Positions 15,297-23,478 of a DNA stretch of 31,450 nt are shown here, piece after piece. Each line of letters opens with the position of its first letter. Positions within the stretch are counted from its first letter, which is position 1. Where the stretch lies: the NCBI GenBank assembly GCA_910579515.1, contig CAJTUV010000037.1, forward strand, positions 1-31,450, given 5' to 3'. This stretch comes from an uncultured Hungatella sp. Lineage in GTDB: Bacteria; Bacillota; Clostridia; Lachnospirales; Lachnospiraceae. Under the pieces are notes generated by a model. The model was not told the DNA's origin and ran no database searches. It saw only the letters and a program-made list of their open reading frames with translations. Position numbers and translations under genes: made by a program.

Positions 15297-18200
15297 ATGA
15301 AAATGAAATGGAAGGGTATGCTTTCTGTGCTTCTGGCAGAGGTATTAGCTTTGAGCCCAGCAGCCATTGAAAGTAAAGCTGCTGAAGCCCAAGCCCCGTT
15401 ATTATGGAAAGACGAGTATATTATGGACTATGTGGAGGAGAGTGTGTCAGGAGCGCCAAGTTTTATTTTTGATAGAACACAATCGCCAAGGACGCAAACA
15501 GTAGAGGAAATATGGACTCAGAATAAGCCAGATGATTCAGTGTTTCATACGACAGACACTGTCTTATGGGATAGTGGTAAAGATTCTGCAGGCTGTTATG
15601 GAAAATATTATGAGAATAAGTGTTTTTACTATAAAGATACTACCTATAGAAGTGCTGGAAGCGGGGCTGCTTTGATTAGGGACAATGCATCTGAAGCTGA
15701 GAGTTATGTGTATTCGCTGGGAAATTCATCTGGAGGGACTGTTGTAAGTGTACATAATACAGCTCTTCCGTCAGCGAGTAATGCACCAAACCTAAAGTAT
15801 GTAAGTGTAATTAATAATTCTGATAAACTATTGAATGTTAACATCAATGGCACTGCAGCCAAGTATATTAAATTAGATGGGAATATTCAGATAAACGGTT
15901 CTGCAGACGGCTATATTTTAGTGTTTTCAGCACCAGTATCATTAACAGATGATAGTAAGCTGTCCAACTGTTCGATTATTACATCAGGAGCTAGAGAAGG
16001 AATCTTTAAGAATACAGAAAATTCGGATTTGTGGATTGTTGGCAACGGTAATTTCGGTTACGAGGTAAACATAAAAGTTCATAACTTGTATATTGACTCA
16101 TTGCGGTTTCTGGCTTATGTCGCACGATTTGTAAATAATCAAACGAGCTATTGGGTCACCAGCAATTTTAGGGCCAATTATGTACATATGCTGAATAATT
16201 ATATACATGTAACCGAATCTTTGTATCCACAGAATGAATATGGCGTAGCTGCAGATATTGCTATGCAGCCTTTTATAGATTCTGTGTTTGATGACGGGAG
16301 CTTTGTTGAAATAGATAAATCAAGTTATATTCCTAATTCATACTTTAAGGGCTCTATCAACTTGTCTGCGTCTATTAAAACAGTAGATAAGGCACGGGCG
16401 TATGCATTCTATGGTGTTAAGCTGTCAGATACTGAGATTTTACAAGGTAGTGTTATAGAAGATTGGGCTTTTGCTAACACAGGCTTATCACTATCAGAGA
16501 TCACATTGCCAATGACGATTGGAGATAACGCATTTGCAGAAAATGGAATAGAAGAGTTGACGATACATGGTAATGGTGATTTTAATTCAAGTGCTTTTCC
16601 AGAACTTAAAAATTTAATGATAGATGAGGATTTCGTAAATTTTGATTCAGATATCTCCTCCCATAATCATTTAGAGAAAGTGTATCTCTTATCACGTCCA
16701 GGTGGAGCTATGACAAAAGCAAAATTACCACAATCAGCGGCTATTTATGTTGAGAAGGATTCACCGGCAGACATTTGGTGTGAAAATAATGATGTGTATC
16801 ATAATCACTTATCAGAAAAAGAGATTGATGAAATAAAAAATGGATCAGCGCCTTCAATAGTGCAAGATACAAAATTGTTTGAAGGAGATTCACCTGAGGA
16901 TATTTCATTTGAAGTATCACTTGGAAAGAAGCCGGCAGGGGCAGATGGAATTAAGAGCGTTTATGTGTCTAATGAGAAATTAACAACGGATGATTATTCT
17001 TTCAATGGTACAGATACACTTATAATGAAAAGTTCCTATTTAAGTAAGCTGCCAAATGGAATCCATAGCGTTAGCGTATTGTTTGATAATAATAGTTATA
17101 AAGGAGGAGGTGCTATTGATATAAAAGGTTCCTCAGTAGGTTCTGGAGATGAAGGAGGAGATCAAAAGCCCCCAGAAGCCTTAGTAACAATTCGGTATGA
17201 ATTTTATAAGGACTATCCAGACTATGTAATCATACCGGTGAAAATGAACAGTGCTTCAGACATAGTCAGTTTAACGATTGGGGAGGAACTGGTGGATAAA
17301 CAATACTTTAGACTTCAGGAGGGAGTCATTGTAATTGACAGTGAGTACTTATCAATGTTAGAATCTGCCAAATACAGGGTACTGCCAACATTTGATGACG
17401 CAGCGAATACAACCATATCAAACATCCAGTTGATTGTATATGATGCGGCGGCAGACAGGGCGGCTCCGTATTTGTTACAGTCTGTGATTAACTTTACAGG
17501 GCAGACATTACGTTTAAGGTATGATCCTGGCTATGGTGATTTGAAAAGCAGCAACGTATTAGCCATGGTTCTTGATGACGACCTCATTCTGCCTGACGGC
17601 AAGAAGCTTCCGTTTACAGGCTCAAATGTGAATCAGATTCAGAAAGCAAGGACTTCTATTCTTGAGCAGGAAATTAATACTGCAACGCCAAGTAATGCAA
17701 CAAGAACTGCGACGCCTTCTATTGTCTTTGCGGGAATGTCTGGGTCAGATGTTGATGCAGATAATGTATTCTATGTTGATGAGGATGAGATTGTTTGGGA
17801 CGGCGATTATATTACCAGCCTGAATCTAAAAAAAGGCGATCATTTAGTTGGGGCAGTTTTTGACAACACAGAACGTACAACGGACGTAAAGAAAGTAGTT
17901 TTAACAATTCCTGGTTCTGATGAAGATAACACAGGAGAAAACAGGCCGTCCGGTGGAGATAACAAGCCTTCTGGTGGAAACAACATTTCCATAACAAAAC
18001 CATCTGGCGGTTTTAGTGGAGGTTCAGGCGGTGGAAGCAGACGGCCAAGTTCTAATTCGGGTGGAAGCATAACCTATGGTCCTGGCATACCTTTAAATAT
18101 AAAACCTATCCATACGGATGGCTCCTTTAATTCACAGTACAAGCCGGAAGTGACAGAGACAGGCGGGAAATGGCAGGGAAGCGGCGATGAGTGGTCGTAT

Positions 18201-18626
18201 AGGAAAAACGACAAAACAATGGCAAGGAACGAATGGATTGGGCATGAAGGAGAGAGTTATTATCTCAATGCAGAAGGAGTTATGGAGACAGGCTGGTATC
18301 TTGATACGACGGGTAAATGGTACATGCTGAACACAGACCATAACGGGAAATTCGGAGCCTCATTGACAGGCTGGTATCATGAGAAAGCGGATGGAAAATG
18401 GTATTTCATGAATCCTGCGGATAAAGCGATGATGACAGGATGGCAGTTTATTGACAGTAAAAACTATTACTTAGCAGAGGTGGTAGCCTCACAGACATAT
18501 TTTGGGGATAATATAAATGGCTGGTTTTATGATCCGACAAAAGGGAGGCCCTATGGCTCTATGTATGAAAATGAGAGGACGCCAGATAATCATACGGTAG
18601 ATGCAAGCGGAGCAAGAATAGATTAA
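15297..18626 (+). CDS. Large secreted surface protein with LRR-like region, Ig-like/X2-type domains and choline-binding-type wall repeats
   Basis: 1109 residues. The signal peptide (MKMKWKGMLSVLLAEVLALS) ends near SKAAEA. About 30-365 is a beta-rich region of unknown family. About 365-495 resembles BspA-type leucine-rich repeats (VIEDWAFANTGLSLSEITLP, then IGDNAFAENGIEELTI). Three X2/Ig-like modules follow at ~519-611, ~628-714 and ~723-871; the last is split by a Thr/Ser-rich insert (TPSNATRTATPS). A Gly/Pro/Ser linker (~878-926) leads to four or five short wall-binding repeats of the CW_binding_1 type (ESYYLNAEGVMETGWYLDTT; GKWYFMNPADKAMMTGWQFI). No LPXTG motif is present, so attachment should be non-covalent. 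ATG 15297 is chosen over an upstream TTG (15246) because of AAGGAG 8 bases ahead and the signal peptide. The DNA is more AT-rich than the core genes. A role in adhesion or host/mucus binding is inferred; the ligand is unknown. Confidence 0.88.
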   Translation: MKMKWKGMLSVLLAEVLALSPAAIESKAAEAQAPLLWKDEYIMDYVEESVSGAPSFIFDRTQSPRTQTVEEIWTQNKPDDSVFHTTDTVLWDSGKDSAGCYGKYYENKCFYYKDTTYRSAGSGAALIRDNASEAESYVYSLGNSSGGTVVSVHNTALPSASNAPNLKYVSVINNSDKLLNVNINGTAAKYIKLDGNIQINGSADGYILVFSAPVSLTDDSKLSNCSIITSGAREGIFKNTENSDLWIVGNGNFGYEVNIKVHNLYIDSLRFLAYVARFVNNQTSYWVTSNFRANYVHMLNNYIHVTESLYPQNEYGVAADIAMQPFIDSVFDDGSFVEIDKSSYIPNSYFKGSINLSASIKTVDKARAYAFYGVKLSDTEILQGSVIEDWAFANTGLSLSEITLPMTIGDNAFAENGIEELTIHGNGDFNSSAFPELKNLMIDEDFVNFDSDISSHNHLEKVYLLSRPGGAMTKAKLPQSAAIYVEKDSPADIWCENNDVYHNHLSEKEIDEIKNGSAPSIVQDTKLFEGDSPEDISFEVSLGKKPAGADGIKSVYVSNEKLTTDDYSFNGTDTLIMKSSYLSKLPNGIHSVSVLFDNNSYKGGGAIDIKGSSVGSGDEGGDQKPPEALVTIRYEFYKDYPDYVIIPVKMNSASDIVSLTIGEELVDKQYFRLQEGVIVIDSEYLSMLESAKYRVLPTFDDAANTTISNIQLIVYDAAADRAAPYLLQSVINFTGQTLRLRYDPGYGDLKSSNVLAMVLDDDLILPDGKKLPFTGSNVNQIQKARTSILEQEINTATPSNATRTATPSIVFAGMSGSDVDADNVFYVDEDEIVWDGDYITSLNLKKGDHLVGAVFDNTERTTDVKKVVLTIPGSDEDNTGENRPSGGDNKPSGGNNISITKPSGGFSGGSGGGSRRPSSNSGGSITYGPGIPLNIKPIHTDGSFNSQYKPEVTETGGKWQGSGDEWSYRKNDKTMARNEWIGHEGESYYLNAEGVMETGWYLDTTGKWYMLNTDHNGKFGASLTGWYHEKADGKWYFMNPADKAMMTGWQFIDSKNYYLAEVVASQTYFGDNINGWFYDPTKGRPYGSMYENERTPDNHTVDASGARID

Positions 18627-18742
18627 TATGAGTTAGTTAGGAGTAAAACAGGGGCTTGCGGATATAGATAGGGGTTCTGAAAAGTAGGTAACGAATCGTT
18701 ATTTAGTTTACCGATTTCAAATCGGGGAACTACTGCTGGTGG
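18627..18742. other. Spacer after the surface protein
   Basis: No gene. CCGATTTCAAATCGG at 18711-18725 is a small palindrome but is not followed by a T run, so no terminator is supported for the long surface-protein transcript. Confidence 0.3.
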
Positions 18743-18957
18743 GTGGTTAAATTTGACTTTCCTTATTCCAATTTGCTTCCGGAAAGTTTCGGGTACTTGC
18801 AGGGGATATTGCAGATTTCTGCAATGGAGGTTCTTTCACGCATGGCAGCAGAAGCCGCAAGCCTTCATGTGTACAGTAAGGAATGTGATAATGAAGAAAT
18901 TCCCATTCCATCCGTGAATCTGTCCAAAGAAGATACTGAGGGAAATGTCATAATGCC
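18743..18957 (+). pseudogene. Unrecognised gene fragment
   Basis: Starting from a possible GTG at 18743, the frame reads FDFPYSNLLPESFGYLQGIL, then EVLSRMAAEAASLHVYSKE and IPIPSVNLSKEDTEG. After this the frame runs into low-complexity hydrophobic sequence that overlaps an opposite-strand antitoxin-like remnant, so the coding part ends by about 18957. The helix-rich, alanine-containing stretch has natural composition; the family is not known to me and there is no ribosome site. I read it as a remnant. Confidence 0.35.
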
Positions 18958-19028
18958 TTCGTTTTGCTTTTTTAGATTCCCGATTTTTAATTTTTCTGAT
19001 TTGGGGTTAAAATTCTTCCCTTTAATTT

Positions 19029-19208
19029 CTAAGCCTTTTTCTTGCGATTTCTTTGCACAACCGCACTCTTAAACGCCTTCATCATGGCTGGCGACAATTC
19101 CCTACAATCCTCATCAAAGTTAATGGGACTTTTTTTCGACTCTTCAACCTCTTTTAATTGCTCTTCCGTAAGTTTTTGTCCACTCTCAATATATCTATTT
19201 GGGATTTC
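19029..19208 (-). pseudogene. C-terminal remnant of a small antitoxin-like protein
   Basis: The minus strand reads, up to the stop at 19029-19031, RYIESGQKLTEEQLKEVEES followed by KKSPINFDEDCRELSPAMMK and AFKSAVVQRNRKKKA. The pattern 'TEEQLKEvE-AKK-PI-FDEDC-ELSPAM-KAF--A---RNR' is that of short Lachnospiraceae antitoxin-like/BrnA-style proteins. No start codon is in frame before an in-frame TGA at about 19209. An ATG in another frame (MRNPK) lies just upstream (19230-19216) and would join it with one frameshift. No matching toxin gene is visible next to it. Confidence 0.5.
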
Positions 19209-19209
19209 T

Positions 19210-19420
19210 CATTTTGGCTCGTATTATTTATATTCTAACAGTAAAATCCCGATTGTGGTTTGATGATTTTTAAGAGAATTATTAGCTGTCATAGTTTATT
19301 ATCAAAACCCTCACTAACCTTTGAAAACACTAAGTTTATCGCAGGTGAGATTTCCCTTATTGTTTCCTTGTATTATATCTTCCCACAAGGCATTACGAAA
19401 CCTTATAAGGGAAACATTTT
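19210..19420. other. AT-rich spacer without a recognisable gene
   Basis: Open frames here (for example a plus-strand frame from 19260) lack ribosome sites and have odd composition. A short dyad ACCTTATAAGG lies near 19398-19408. I see nothing else. Confidence 0.3.
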
Positions 19421-20095
19421 TTATTCCAATATTTGTAATAATTCATATAAATCATCAATACTTGCTTTATTCCTCTCTGTATGTTGTACCCAAATAAATT
19501 TACAGTTGGCATTCATTGCAGTTCTTCTGTCTTTTTCTTCATCCCCTATAAAAATCAGCTTTGTGATAGGAAAGGAAAATCTTTCAGCAATCATTTGCAA
19601 GCCTTTATAGTTCGGTTTCCTATATCCCGCAACAGAAGATGAAACATAATAATCAAAATAGCTCAAAAGTTCTGCGATATCTCGCCTAAAAATTTCATCA
19701 GGCATTGCACTGGGTAAATCTGTCAATGCTGCTATTGTATAATCTTTTTCTTTAAGTTTTTGTAACACATTAATTGTCTCTGGATATATTTCCGCTTTTA
19801 ATCGTAATCCACTCCAAAAAGCTTCTATACAGCTTTGCATAGGAATATCAATATGCCAATGTTCTAATATTTTTGTAAAAATATATTCCGCTGAATATTC
19901 AATCTCCCTATAATGAATTCTCGGATTAAATTCTTTTAGCATCTGAACCGATTTTTCAACAACCTCTTGTGAAACTGCATACCTAAATTTCCGTATAATT
20001 TCTTCAAGACCCTTATAATAAAAATTTTCCCATGAGTAAGGCATTCCTACATACTGCATTAATGTTCCGCCCAAATCGAAAACTACAACTTTCAT
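19421..20095 (-). CDS. HAD superfamily hydrolase (subfamily IA-like)
   Basis: 224 residues. Motif I is VVVFDLGGTL at residues 3-12, so the second Asp of the usual DxDxT is Gly, a variant seen in many HAD proteins annotated as hydrolases. A helical cap follows, then motif II (IAALTDLPS), motif III (GYRKPNYKGLQMI, lysine) and motif IV (LIFIGDEEKDRRTAM). It would act as a phosphatase on a small phosphorylated metabolite; the substrate is not predictable. MKVVVFDLGG at 20095 is preferred over a further upstream ATG (20122) because the fold begins there. The gene is AT-rich, next to a toxin-antitoxin pair and without obvious operon partners, in keeping with an acquired segment. Confidence 0.85.
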   Translation of the reverse strand: MKVVVFDLGGTLMQYVGMPYSWENFYYKGLEEIIRKFRYAVSQEVVEKSVQMLKEFNPRIHYREIEYSAEYIFTKILEHWHIDIPMQSCIEAFWSGLRLKAEIYPETINVLQKLKEKDYTIAALTDLPSAMPDEIFRRDIAELLSYFDYYVSSSVAGYRKPNYKGLQMIAERFSFPITKLIFIGDEEKDRRTAMNANCKFIWVQHTERNKASIDDLYELLQILE

Positions 20096-20211
20096 AATTA
20101 TATCGCCTCTCCCATTTCCCAAATTCTTCTGATAAATTTGTTCCTCATTCTTTAATACTGTACCAGTCTATGTTCTATGCTGCATACATGCTTTTCTACA
20201 AGGACAAAATC

Positions 20212-20242
20212 CCCATTGCATAAACACAGTTTGTGCAATGGG
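20212..20242 (-). terminator. Probable terminator of phd-doc
   Basis: On the minus strand the perfect 9-bp stem CCCATTGCA / TGCAATGGG with a 13-base loop is followed by GATTTTG. It lies about 30 bases after the doc stop. The T tract is short. Confidence 0.5.
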
Positions 20243-20269
20243 TGTATTTCGCTCTCAAACGCCGAAGAC

Positions 20270-20647
20270 TTATTGTTGATGTTCGATAATCCATTGTAAG
20301 ATTTCCTTTTCGCCAATATTACCGGATGCCAGTGCAAGAATTACATCACTTAACTCCTTTTGGTTGTATGACAATTCATATCCATTCAATGCAAGAAAAA
20401 CTAACATAACATGCGTACCAAGTCTTTTGTTTCCATCCAGCATCGCATGATTTCTTACCAATCCAAAACAAAGCCGTGCCGCCTTTGCCTGAATGCTTGG
20501 ATAAAGCTCTTTTCCGCCAAATGACTGAAACGGATTATTTAACGCCAAATCCAGCATTCCCTCATCACGAATACCATCACTTCCCCCAGTGGCTTTGATT
20601 AAACTTGTATGAAGTTTTAGTACTTGCTCCTTGCTTAAAATAATCAT
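20270..20647 (-). CDS. doc: Death-on-curing (Doc/Fic-fold) toxin
   Basis: 125 residues, the usual Doc length. The catalytic Fic-type loop is HAMLDGNKRLG at 67-77 (consensus HxFxDGNKR; the Phe is Met here). It also has the family features IRDEGMLDLALNNPFQSF and KAARLCFGLVRNHAML. Doc phosphorylates elongation factor EF-Tu and halts translation until neutralised. The start overlaps the phd stop by 4 bases (ATGA), typical for coupled toxin-antitoxin genes. The catalytic loop appears intact, so the toxin may be active. Confidence 0.93.
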   Translation of the reverse strand: MIILSKEQVLKLHTSLIKATGGSDGIRDEGMLDLALNNPFQSFGGKELYPSIQAKAARLCFGLVRNHAMLDGNKRLGTHVMLVFLALNGYELSYNQKELSDVILALASGNIGEKEILQWIIEHQQ

Positions 20648-20886
20648 TTTGCAAGAACCCCATATGCTTCCGCATTCTGTTTTATTAACCGTTCAGATAT
20701 TGCAAATACATCCTCATTACTGGCAACTTTTTCTTTTTCCGCTTTACTGAAATCAATGACCAGATATCTTGGTACATTATTTTTCAGAATAACCGCTGTT
20801 CCATGTTCGTCAACTACTTTGGCTACTTTTGAAAAATTTTGATTCGCTTCTGTAATTGAAATCATTGTGTTTGTATCTATTGTCAT
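20644..20886 (-). CDS. phd: Phd/YefM family antitoxin
   Basis: 80 residues. The N-terminal ISITEANQNFSKVAKVVDEH with the beta-strand segment TAVILKNNVPRYLVI is the Phd/YefM DNA-binding dimer domain; the acidic/helical C-terminus (NEDVFAISERLIKQ) would cover the Doc active site. It would also repress its own promoter. GAGGTG lies about 9 bases before the ATG, and a promoter with an operator-like dyad sits at 20913-20941. Confidence 0.92.
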   Translation of the reverse strand: MTIDTNTMISITEANQNFSKVAKVVDEHGTAVILKNNVPRYLVIDFSKAEKEKVASNEDVFAISERLIKQNAEAYGVLAK

Positions 20887-20912
20887 TTTATATGCACCTC
20901 ACTTCTATTTAT

Positions 20913-20941
20913 ATTATATGTAAATTCTAGCTAGGAAACAA
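20913..20941 (-). promoter_or_regulatory. Promoter of phd-doc with an operator-like dyad
   Basis: On the minus strand: TTGTTT (20941-20936), 17-base spacer, TATAAT (20918-20913). The spacer holds CTAGCTAG within the near-palindrome TTCCTAGCTAGAA (20925-20937), a plausible Phd binding site. Confidence 0.55.
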
Positions 20942-21054
20942 CCTATTTTACATTTTCTATTATCATACAACTGAAATCTGCCCTTGTAAACTGCCTATAA
21001 GGACAAAAACAAGGGAAAATATATAACAATTTATGATATGAGGCTCTAAAAACA

Positions 21055-21372
21055 TTGAAAAATAAGAAAAGATTAAGAAATTCATCTGCAAATTCCAGAT
21101 TTAAATTTTATATTGATGGAGAAATTGGCCTATGGCACAAGAATGAAAAGGATTATATTTACAGGAGCTCTCTCAGTTTTTGGGAAAGTGTGACGAAGAT
21201 GGGGCTTTTACAAGAATATTATCTGATAGTCCTTGACGTATTCCAGAAATTCCCGTATTCTAAAGACAGAAACGAGCTGACTGCATGGCTGTCTTTGCTG
21301 ACTATAGAGGAGGCGCTGGGGATGTTTTCGAAAGCGCTGAGAAGACAGTTAAGGAATCAAGCGAATACATAA
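21055..21372 (+). pseudogene. Third, fuller copy of the decayed membrane-protein gene (C-terminal part)
   Basis: A 105-codon stop-free frame starting at a TTG without ribosome site. It reads ANSRFKFYIDGEIGLWHKNE, then SLSFWESVTKMGLLQEYYLI and DRNELTAWLSLLTIEEALGM. The first part matches the tail of the repeats near 14.8-15.0 kb in protein and DNA: an identical 18-base TTCCAGATTTAAATTTTA is at 15004-15021 and 21093-21110, and CCTATGGCACAAGAA is at 14842-14856 and 21129-21143. The last 35 residues (FPYSKDRNELTAWLSLLTIE) recall Rpn/PD-(D/E)XK-type transposase-nuclease proteins, which may mean the ORF is a chimera. I regard it as a remnant and do not know the family. Confidence 0.4.
21233..21261 (+). 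promoter_or_regulatory. Possible promoter of deoB
   Basis: TTGACG (21233-21238), 17-base spacer, TATTCT (21256-21261), inside the remnant gene and about 138 bases before the deoB ATG. Confidence 0.4.
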
Positions 21373-21398
21373 AATTTTACAAAAGGAGCGTGAATACT

Positions 21399-22589
21399 AT
21401 GAAAAAATATAAGCGGATTTTCACAATCGTCATTGATTCCCTTGGAATCGGAGCCATGCCGGATGCGGCAAATTACAAAGATGAACAGACGGACACCTTA
21501 GGCCATATTGACGAGCGGATGAAAGAATTTCATCTGCCCAATCTGGCAAAACTCGGTCTTGCCAATCTCCATCCCATGATCCACGTATCGCCAGCAGAGA
21601 GCCCTCTCGGATATTATGGCCGGCTTTTGGAAGCAAGTGTGGGCAAGGACACCATGACCGGACATTGGGAGATGATGGGACTTCATATCACATCGCCGTT
21701 TAAGACCTTTACGGATACGGGATTTCCAAAGGAGCTTTTAGCGGAGCTGACCAGACGGACAGGGCATAAGATCGTGGGAAATAAGGCGGCCAGCGGCACG
21801 GAAATTTTAGAAGAACTGGCAGAGCATGAGATTGCTACAGGAGACATGATCGTGTATACGTCGGCGGACTCTGTTCTTCAGATCTGCGGAAATGAGGAAA
21901 CCTTTGGGCTCAAGGAGCTGTACCGTTGCTGCGAGATTGCGCGGGAGCTGACCATGAAGGAAGAGTGGCGGGTAGGAAGAGTCATCGCCAGACCTTATGT
22001 GGGAAAGAAGAAAGGTCAGTTTAAGCGAACCTCAAACCGCCATGATTATGCCTTAAAACCATACGGAGAGACCGTGTTGGATGCGCTAAAGACAGCTGGC
22101 TATGATGTGATCAGCGTCGGAAAGATCAGGGATATTTTTGATGGGGAAGGAATTACTATGGCCCACAAGTCCAAAAGCAGTGTTCACGGCATGGAGCAGA
22201 CCATAGAGATTGCAGATACAGATTTTACTGGATTGTGCTTTGTCAATCTGGTAGATTTTGACGCGCTGTGGGGGCACAGAAGAGACCCTATAGGATATGG
22301 GCAGGAACTGGAGCGGTTTGACGAGAAGCTGGGACAGTTTCTTCCTAAGTTAAAAGAAGACGACTTACTGATTATCACGGCGGACCATGGCAATGACCCA
22401 ACGCATACAGGAACAGACCATACCAGAGAGATGACGCCGTTTTTGTCTTATTCCCCCTCTTTTGTAGGCTGTGGGAAGCTTCCTGATAGAGACACATTCG
22501 CAGTTATCGGAGCAACCGTCGCCGATAATTTCCAGGTAAAGATGCCAAAGGGGACTATCGGCACGTCGATCCTGGAGGAATTGCGGTAA
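21399..22589 (+). CDS. deoB: Phosphopentomutase
   Basis: 396 residues, normal DeoB length. It interconverts ribose-1- or deoxyribose-1-phosphate and the 5-phosphates in nucleoside salvage, using two Mn2+ ions. The metal-site and phosphothreonine motifs can be seen: IVIDSLGIGAMPDAANY at the start, GKDTMTGHWEMMG near residues 82-94 (phosphorylated Thr), and TADHGNDPTHTGTDHTREM near 327-345. AAAGGAG at 21382-21388 decides for ATG 21399; the frame also stays open further upstream but lies in the remnant gene. The usual nucleoside partners (punA, deoA) are not visible here, and the YitT gene follows 8 bases downstream. Confidence 0.97.
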   Translation: MKKYKRIFTIVIDSLGIGAMPDAANYKDEQTDTLGHIDERMKEFHLPNLAKLGLANLHPMIHVSPAESPLGYYGRLLEASVGKDTMTGHWEMMGLHITSPFKTFTDTGFPKELLAELTRRTGHKIVGNKAASGTEILEELAEHEIATGDMIVYTSADSVLQICGNEETFGLKELYRCCEIARELTMKEEWRVGRVIARPYVGKKKGQFKRTSNRHDYALKPYGETVLDALKTAGYDVISVGKIRDIFDGEGITMAHKSKSSVHGMEQTIEIADTDFTGLCFVNLVDFDALWGHRRDPIGYGQELERFDEKLGQFLPKLKEDDLLIITADHGNDPTHTGTDHTREMTPFLSYSPSFVGCGKLPDRDTFAVIGATVADNFQVKMPKGTIGTSILEELR

Positions 22590-22597
22590 GATTTGGC

Positions 22598-23464
22598 ATG
22601 AAAGAAAAATGGACAAGAAATGAGGCAAAAAACCTGCTTTTGATTCTGGCAGGAAATACCATCTATGCTCTGGCGGTTACCATGTTTATCCTGCCAGACC
22701 ACTTGATTACTGGCGGCACCACAGGATTGGCATTGTTTTTCTATCATCAGTTTGGACTCCCGATTCAGATTTTTGTGTCAGTGTTTAACCTGATGATGTT
22801 TCTTTTGGGAGCTGCGGTTCTGGGAAAGAAATTTGCCGTTACCACAGTGGTCAGCACCTTTTATTACCCGTTTATTTTATCTGTTTTTCAAAGATTTCCC
22901 ACACTGGGAAGAATGACAGAGGATAAGCTTTTGGCCGTGATTTTTGCAGGTCTTTTTATCGGGGCAGGAATCGGAATTGTCTTGCGGGCAGGAGCTTCTA
23001 CCGGAGGAATGGATATACCGCCTTTGGTTCTTCAAAAGAAAAAGGGGTTTTCGGTATCCGTGACTATGAACGTTATGGATACGGCGATTTTGTTGCTTCA
23101 GATGATGTTTTCCGACAGAGAGGCAATCTTGTATGGTATTTTGCTGGTTCTGATTTATACCTCGGTTTTAAACAAAGTTCTTCTCGTGGGAAATTCCAAG
23201 ATGCAGGTGAAGGTGGTGACCCAGCATTATGAGGAGCTGAACCAAGCGATTGCCGAGAGGCTGGATCGTGGAGTGACATTTTTTAAATCCAGGACAGGCC
23301 ATTTAGGAATAGAGGGATACGTGGTCATGTCTGTGGTCAACAGCAGGGAGCTGGCACAGCTGAATCAGCTGATCCAGGAGATAGACCCGCAGGCATTTAT
23401 TGTGATCAATCAGGTGAACGAGGTTCGGGGGAGAGGGTTTACGCTGAAGAAGAAGTATGACTGA
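22598..23464 (+). CDS. YitT family membrane protein (DUF161/DUF2179)
   Basis: 288 residues. The N-terminal ~190 residues hold five or six membrane helices (LLILAGNTIYALAVTMFILP; AVIFAGLFIGAGIGIVLRAG), and the C-terminal part, GVTFFKSRTGHLGIEGYVVM, is the DUF2179 ligand-binding-like domain. The YitT family occurs in most Firmicutes. The function is not settled; transport has been suggested. Only 8 bases separate it from deoB, so both are probably on one transcript that ends at the hairpin at 23479. Confidence 0.9.
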   Translation: MKEKWTRNEAKNLLLILAGNTIYALAVTMFILPDHLITGGTTGLALFFYHQFGLPIQIFVSVFNLMMFLLGAAVLGKKFAVTTVVSTFYYPFILSVFQRFPTLGRMTEDKLLAVIFAGLFIGAGIGIVLRAGASTGGMDIPPLVLQKKKGFSVSVTMNVMDTAILLLQMMFSDREAILYGILLVLIYTSVLNKVLLVGNSKMQVKVVTQHYEELNQAIAERLDRGVTFFKSRTGHLGIEGYVVMSVVNSRELAQLNQLIQEIDPQAFIVINQVNEVRGRGFTLKKKYD

Positions 23465-23478
23465 GCAAAGCAGAAGCG

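Larger units (their letters stand above)
20196..21008. repeat. 14-bp imperfect direct repeat flanking the phd-doc module
   Basis: CTACAAGGACAAAA at 20196-20209 and CTATAAGGACAAAA at 20995-21008 match at 13 of 14 bases and bracket the two toxin-antitoxin genes. They may be insertion or recombination footprints, or chance in AT-rich DNA. Confidence 0.3.

Noticed and set aside
18711..18725. Palindrome CCGATTTCAAATCGG as a terminator
   Set aside because: Short stem and no T tract after it.
19260..19610. Plus-strand frame crossing the HAD gene's 3' end
   Set aside because: No ribosome site, low-complexity composition, and it overlaps a well-supported minus-strand gene.
20981..21015. Inverted repeat CCCTTGT / ACAAGGG
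   Set aside because: Only 7 bp in AT-rich DNA, no T run and no other support for a transposon end or terminator.
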